This document shows, in pieces, positions 60,183 through 64,000 of a stretch of 64,000 bases of DNA. The DNA lies in the NCBI GenBank assembly GCA_900539625.1, contig UQCW01000009.1, forward strand, positions 7,415 to 71,414, given 5' to 3'. Numbering within the stretch: the first letter of the stretch is position 1; each line of letters opens with the position of its first letter. The translations under genes and the position numbers were made by a program. The notes under the pieces are model-generated. The model was not told the DNA's origin. It searched no databases and worked only from the letters and a program-made list of their open reading frames with translations. The DNA is from an uncultured Prevotella sp. (GTDB lineage Bacteria > Bacteroidota > Bacteroidia > Bacteroidales > Bacteroidaceae).

Positions 60183-61331
60183 ATGAAGAAAAAAATAGCA
60201 ATCCTTGGCTCAACAGGCTCCATCGGCACCCAAGCCCTGAGCGTCATACGCCAACACCCCGACCTCTTCGAAGCCAGCGTCTTGACCGCAGGCCGAAACG
60301 CCGACCTACTCATCAGTCAAGCCCGCGAATTCCTCCCCGACAGCGTCGTCATCGCCGATGAAAGCAAATACCGCCAAGTCTCCGATGCCCTCGCCGACCT
60401 CCCCGTGAAAGTCTATGCCGGAGAGCCCGCCATCGCCGAAATCGTTGAGAGCCAAGAAGTCAATATGGTGCTGACCGCCATGGTCGGCTTTGCAGGCCTC
60501 CGCCCAACGGTCCGCGCCATCAAAGCCGGAAAAGCCATCGCCCTGGCCAACAAAGAAACCCTCGTCGTGGCTGGAGCCTACATCACGCGCCTCGCCCTCG
60601 AAAAACGCGCCGCCATCCTCCCCGTCGACAGCGAACACTCGGCCATCTTCCAGTGTCTCGTCGGCGAAGACCAGTCGGAAGTGGAAAAACTCCTCCTGAC
60701 AGCCTCCGGCGGCCCCTTCCGCACCTACACCAAGCGCCAGCTCGAAACCGTCACACCCCGTCAGGCCCTCTGCCACCCCAACTGGGCAATGGGCGCAAAG
60801 ATAACCATCGACTCCGCAACCCTCATGAACAAAGGCTTCGAAATGATCGAAGCCAAATGGCTCTTCGGCATCGACCCCGAGAAAATAGAAATCGTGGTCC
60901 ATCCCGAAAGCATCATCCATTCCGCCGTGCAATACACCGACGGAGCCGTCAAAGCCCAGCTCGGCGTGGCCGACATGCGCCTCCCCATCCAATACGCCTT
61001 CAGCCACCCCCGACGCCTCCCCCTCAAGTCGGAGCGCCTTGACCTCTTCAGCCTCGGCACCCTCCATTTCGAGAAACCAAACCCCGATGCCTTCCCCTGC
61101 CTCCGCCTCGCCTACGAGGCAACAGCCAAGGGCGGCAACATGCCCTGCGTTCTCAACGCCGCCAACGAAGTGGCCAACCTCGCCTTTCGCGAAGGCCGCA
61201 TCTCCTTCCCCCGCATTGCCGACGTCATCGCCATCACCATGCAGAAAGCCCACTTCATCGCCGCCCCCACGCTCGACGACCTTTTCTCAACCGATGCCCA
61301 CGCACGGCGCCTCGCCTCCGAAATGCTTTAA
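60183..61331 (+). CDS. dxr: 1-deoxy-D-xylulose-5-phosphate reductoisomerase
   Basis: A 382-residue DXR that makes 2-C-methyl-erythritol 4-phosphate for isoprenoids. NADPH motif ILGSTGSIGTQAL (6-18), ALANKETLVVAG, metal and substrate loop PVDSEHSAIFQC, TASGGPFR, HPNWAMGAKITIDSATLMNKG, and HPESIIHSAVQY. The isoprenoid product feeds the menaquinone side chain. It is 80 bases after rimM and 107 bases before rseP. Confidence 0.96.
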   Translation: MKKKIAILGSTGSIGTQALSVIRQHPDLFEASVLTAGRNADLLISQAREFLPDSVVIADESKYRQVSDALADLPVKVYAGEPAIAEIVESQEVNMVLTAMVGFAGLRPTVRAIKAGKAIALANKETLVVAGAYITRLALEKRAAILPVDSEHSAIFQCLVGEDQSEVEKLLLTASGGPFRTYTKRQLETVTPRQALCHPNWAMGAKITIDSATLMNKGFEMIEAKWLFGIDPEKIEIVVHPESIIHSAVQYTDGAVKAQLGVADMRLPIQYAFSHPRRLPLKSERLDLFSLGTLHFEKPNPDAFPCLRLAYEATAKGGNMPCVLNAANEVANLAFREGRISFPRIADVIAITMQKAHFIAAPTLDDLFSTDAHARRLASEML

Positions 61332-61438
61332 GCACGTAGACGCCCCGCCAATCTTAATATTCCAATTTTGAACACCCCCCCAGAGGGGAACACACATACC
61401 ATACACACAAGAAAACCCACCACACAAACACCACGCCA

Positions 61439-62812
61439 ATGGAAATATTCCTCATCAAAGCCCTCCAGCTCATCCTCTGCTTCGCCCTCCTCATCGTGCT
61501 CCATGAAGCAGGCCACTTCCTCTTTGCCAAACTCTTTAAAGTTCGCGTAGAGAAATTCTGCCTCTTCTTCGACCCCTGGAAGAGCTGGAAACTCTTCTCG
61601 TGGCGCGGCACCGACTACCACATCGGCTGGATACCCCTCGGAGGCTACGTTAAAATCTCCGGCATGATCGACGAATCGATGGACACAGAGCAGATGAAGC
61701 AGCCCGTCAAGCCCTGGGAGTTTCGCGCCAAACCCGCCTGGCAGCGCCTGCTCATCATGGTCGGAGGCGTCATGGTCAACTTCCTCCTCGCCTTCTTCAT
61801 CTACGCCATGGTGCTCTTCGCCTGGGGCGACACCTACACCCCCATTGAGCGCATGTCGCAAGGCTTCAAGTTCAACGAGAGCGCCCAGTCGCTCGGCTTC
61901 CGCGACGGCGACATCCCCCTGCGTGCCGACGGCCAGCGCTTCACGCGCTTCAGCGCCGACCTCTTCCGCGACCTCTCGCAAGCCCATAGCGCCACCGTCC
62001 TGCGCCAGGGCAAAGAAGCCACAATCGCCCTCCCCGGCAACCTCAACCTCCTCGAGATGCTGCAAGCGCAACCGCCCTTCGCCGCCCCCCTCAGCGCCAG
62101 CCTCGTCGACAGCGTCTTCCGCGGTGGCCCCGCCGAGAAAGCAGGCATACGCCGCGGCGACCATCTGCTCGCCATCGGCAGCCACAGCATCACCACGTGG
62201 AACGAATACAACCTCCATCTCTCCGACCTCCAGTCGTCCATCGAAGCCAACCGCGCCCTGGGCGACACCGCAAAAGCGCAAGCGCTCAAGCGCGTCACGG
62301 TCGTCGTTCAACACCCCAACGCCACGCGTCCCGACACCCTGAGCCTCACGCTCAACGCCGAAAACCTCATGGGCATATACCCACACAACGCCCTCGCCGA
62401 CTACCCCACAGTCACGCGCTCCTACACCTTCCTTGAGAGCTTCCCCGCCGGCATCGCCCACGGATGGGACGTCCTTTGCGGATACGTCAGCGACCTCAGA
62501 TACGTCTTCACGGCCGACGGCGCACAAAGCATCGGCAGCTTCGGCACGATTGGTAGCCTCTTCCCCGGGCAATGGAACTGGATGCAATTTTGGCACCTAA
62601 CGGCCTTCATCTCCCTCATGCTCGCCTTCGTCAACATCCTCCCCATCCCCGCCCTCGATGGCGGCCACGTGCTCTTCCTCCTCTACGAAGTTGCCACGCG
62701 GCGCAAGCCGAGCGAGAAATTCATGGAACGCGCCCAGATGCTGGGCATGATCCTCCTGCTCGCGCTCATGGCCTTCGCCATCTTCAACGATTGCCGGAGA
62801 TTCATCTTCTGA
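61439..62812 (+). CDS. rseP: Site-2 protease RseP
   Basis: A 457-residue inner-membrane zinc metalloprotease. The first transmembrane helix carries LHEAGHFLFAKLF with HEAGH at 22-26. The third zinc ligand lies in PIPALDGGHVLFLLYE near residue 406. One or two PDZ domains are between the helices (GGPAEKAGIRRGDHLLAIGSHSI). It cleaves anti-sigma factors or signal-peptide remnants within the membrane. The dxr-rseP order is widespread. A motif TTTTGAACACC at 61365-61375 precedes it and resembles the repeat right arm. Confidence 0.94.
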   Translation: MEIFLIKALQLILCFALLIVLHEAGHFLFAKLFKVRVEKFCLFFDPWKSWKLFSWRGTDYHIGWIPLGGYVKISGMIDESMDTEQMKQPVKPWEFRAKPAWQRLLIMVGGVMVNFLLAFFIYAMVLFAWGDTYTPIERMSQGFKFNESAQSLGFRDGDIPLRADGQRFTRFSADLFRDLSQAHSATVLRQGKEATIALPGNLNLLEMLQAQPPFAAPLSASLVDSVFRGGPAEKAGIRRGDHLLAIGSHSITTWNEYNLHLSDLQSSIEANRALGDTAKAQALKRVTVVVQHPNATRPDTLSLTLNAENLMGIYPHNALADYPTVTRSYTFLESFPAGIAHGWDVLCGYVSDLRYVFTADGAQSIGSFGTIGSLFPGQWNWMQFWHLTAFISLMLAFVNILPIPALDGGHVLFLLYEVATRRKPSEKFMERAQMLGMILLLALMAFAIFNDCRRFIF

Positions 62813-62859
62813 GGGGAATCGAAATAGAGAACCGCAAAAAACAGAAAAAACAGCATCCC

Positions 62860-62899
62860 GCTTCAAGCCTTCCCCACATCGTGTTGCAAGGCTTGAAGC
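62860..62899. other. Perfect 12-base-pair hairpin after rseP
   Basis: GCTTCAAGCCTT and AAGGCTTGAAGC pair perfectly around a 16-base loop. No T-run follows on the plus strand, but TTTTTCTCTCCT precedes it on the minus strand. It may be a terminator reading leftwards or an RNA structure. Confidence 0.55.
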
Positions 62900-63003
62900 A
62901 GGAGAGAAAAACAACCCCGTGCGAACATTCAAGATGCACACCGCTCGGGGCAAGCTTTCGTAAGTCCACTGAAGAATCCTCTCTAAAAGTTATCCTGTTT
63001 CTC

Positions 63004-63040
63004 ACGGAGCAAAAGGGCATTCTCCTTTGCTCCGTTTCAT
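63004..63040 (+). terminator. Terminator upstream of the IS66 element
   Basis: ACGGAGCAAA (63004-63013) and TTTGCTCCGT (63026-63035) form a 10-base-pair stem followed by TTCATTTATTG. It probably ends the rseP transcript. The remaining sequence 62900-63003 looks empty. Confidence 0.7.
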
Positions 63041-63144
63041 TTATTGATTTCTTTTCCACCTTCAAAAATATAACGTAAGCATCCCATGCAGGCCGTATTG
63101 GAAAGCCTCCAATAAAGTCCGAATTTTGCAGACAAAAAGTACTT

Positions 63145-63507
63145 ATGTTTTGTCTGAACGAAAATAACATCTACCATCTCTATCCTCAAGGCATAGATAT
63201 GCGAAAGGGTGTAGAAGGACTTTGCGGCATTATCCGTACGTATCAGTATAGTCCTACCAATCAAGAAGTCTATGTTTTTGCGAACAAATCACGTACTCTG
63301 GTAAAAATGCTTCATTGGGAACGTGGAGGGTTTGTAGTATATTACAAACGGCTTGAACAAGGCAGGCTCAGCCCTTCCATCTTTCATCATAAAAATGCAA
63401 CTGCCTTTATAGATATAAGATGGGATGAAATGGTGCTGCTCATGGAAGGTATCAGGCTTGGAATAAAAAGGCGGAAACGATATAATATTATTAGAGAAAC
63501 GCTCTGA
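63145..63507 (+). CDS. tnpB: IS66 accessory protein TnpB
   Basis: A 120-residue protein of the IS66 Orf2 family. It has the diagnostic YLYP..DMRKG pattern as IYHLYPQGIDMRKGVEGLCGII, then VYVFANKSRTLVKMLHWERGGFVVYYKRLEQGRL and IRWDEMVLLMEGI. It is required for IS66 transposition in tested members, with unknown biochemistry. Complete and apparently intact. Confidence 0.92.
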   Translation: MFCLNENNIYHLYPQGIDMRKGVEGLCGIIRTYQYSPTNQEVYVFANKSRTLVKMLHWERGGFVVYYKRLEQGRLSPSIFHHKNATAFIDIRWDEMVLLMEGIRLGIKRRKRYNIIRETL

Positions 63508-63559
63508 TTATCAAGGAAAAATTCGTAACTTTACTCTCATAATAAATGAGTCTTTTTTT

Positions 63560-64000
63560 ATGAATACGATACAGGAATACATAGAATTACTTGCAGCTCG
63601 CAATGAACAGATTCGCGAGCTGCAAGAACGTATTTCTGGATTGGAAGCCGAATTGAACAACTTAAAACGCATGCATTTCGGGCAAAGCTCAGAAAAGATG
63701 AAAAAGCCCGAATCGTTGGAGCCAATGCCGTTGTTCCCCGAATACAACGAAGCAACAGTTGAGGCCATAGACAATACATTGCCTCCAATAGCGCCTTCGG
63801 ATATCGTCGACGCGATAGAGGAAGAAACCAAGCAACGCAAGGCTAAGAAGAGAACTGAGCAAAAGTCGAAACAACAACACGAACGCAGGACTCTCAGACT
63901 TCCGGACAACCTGGAAAGAGAAGTTGTCACCTTATATCCTGAGGGCTATGATTCAGAGAAAATGGAAATCATAGGCAAGGATAGCACCATCACTTTGGAA
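63560..64000 (+). CDS. tnpC: IS66 transposase TnpC (N-terminal part, cut by window edge)
   Basis: The frame is open from ATG 63560 to the right edge (147 codons). It shows the N-terminal leucine-zipper region of IS66 transposases (ELLAARNEQIRELQERISGL), then MHFGQSSEKMKKPE and the basic stretch before the zinc-binding part. The DDE catalytic domain lies beyond the window, so integrity cannot be judged. Confidence 0.9.
   Translation, partial: MNTIQEYIELLAARNEQIRELQERISGLEAELNNLKRMHFGQSSEKMKKPESLEPMPLFPEYNEATVEAIDNTLPPIAPSDIVDAIEEETKQRKAKKRTEQKSKQQHERRTLRLPDNLEREVVTLYPEGYDSEKMEIIGKDSTITLE

Larger units (their letters stand above)
63075..64000 (+). mobile_element. IS66-family insertion sequence, left part (right end outside window)
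   Basis: The element seems to begin at GTAAGCATCCCATGC (63075); GTAAGC is a typical IS66 terminal sequence. Inside are tnpB and the start of tnpC. Only 70 bases lie between the end and tnpB, so there is no room for tnpA. The 8 bases just before it (AATATAAC) would be the target duplication to look for at the right end. Confidence 0.8.

Overview
The window reads as a bacterial chromosome of the order Bacteroidales, probably Prevotellaceae or a relative (the family-level call is inference). The evidence is a type IX secretion sortase (PorU) with a candidate cargo enzyme, Bacteroidetes-specific families (DUF3078, DUF4290, DUF4595, PorT-like barrels), a Rho factor with a very long disordered insert, and promoters of the TAnnTTTG type instead of sigma70 boxes. 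Most of it is housekeeping sequence. Coding is dense, in four blocks that alternate strand.

Block 1 (1-7364, minus) is a cell-envelope cluster: PorU (cut by the left edge), a fumarylacetoacetase-fold protein that has lost its metal ligands, two outer-membrane proteins, and a LysM protein fused to a periplasmic-binding domain. Block 2 (7574-22670, plus) holds a PD40 protein, menG, aroE, a TPM/LemA pair and a DUF4595 lipoprotein. It then runs through a menaquinone cluster, menF-menD-menB and a menC-menE gene fusion. A 690-base gap with a 22-base tandem repeat follows, and then an unusual protein with two ADP-ribosylglycohydrolase domains around a Cys-dependent phosphatase domain.

Block 3 (22879-33815, minus) reads rho, valS, a large GH84 beta-N-acetylglucosaminidase with a probable T9SS C-terminal signal, and a helix-hairpin-helix/outer-membrane protein. 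Block 4 (34317 to the right edge, plus) is housekeeping: folC, a UvrD/PcrA helicase, yicC, gmk, nadD, pyrF, malQ, thiL, pheS, rnz, proS, an ABC-F protein, an M13 peptidase, metA, tsaB, a DUF4290 gene, murA-rimM, dxr and rseP. It ends in the left part of an IS66-family insertion sequence that leaves the window.

The strongest signal not explained by genes is a family of short palindromic intergenic repeats. Their ends resemble AGTAGGTGTTC and TTTTGAATACCTACT. The best copies sit just 5' of the LysM gene, yicC, menD and thiL, always in the same orientation to the gene, and each carries a TAATTTTG-like box. One copy contains a second, independently repeated 40-base hairpin module. Other points worth a second look are the ADP-ribose hydrolase/phosphatase fusion, the MenC-MenE fusion, an Asp in place of the catalytic Cys of MurA, the MetA residue that predicts acetyl-CoA use, and the Rho insert.
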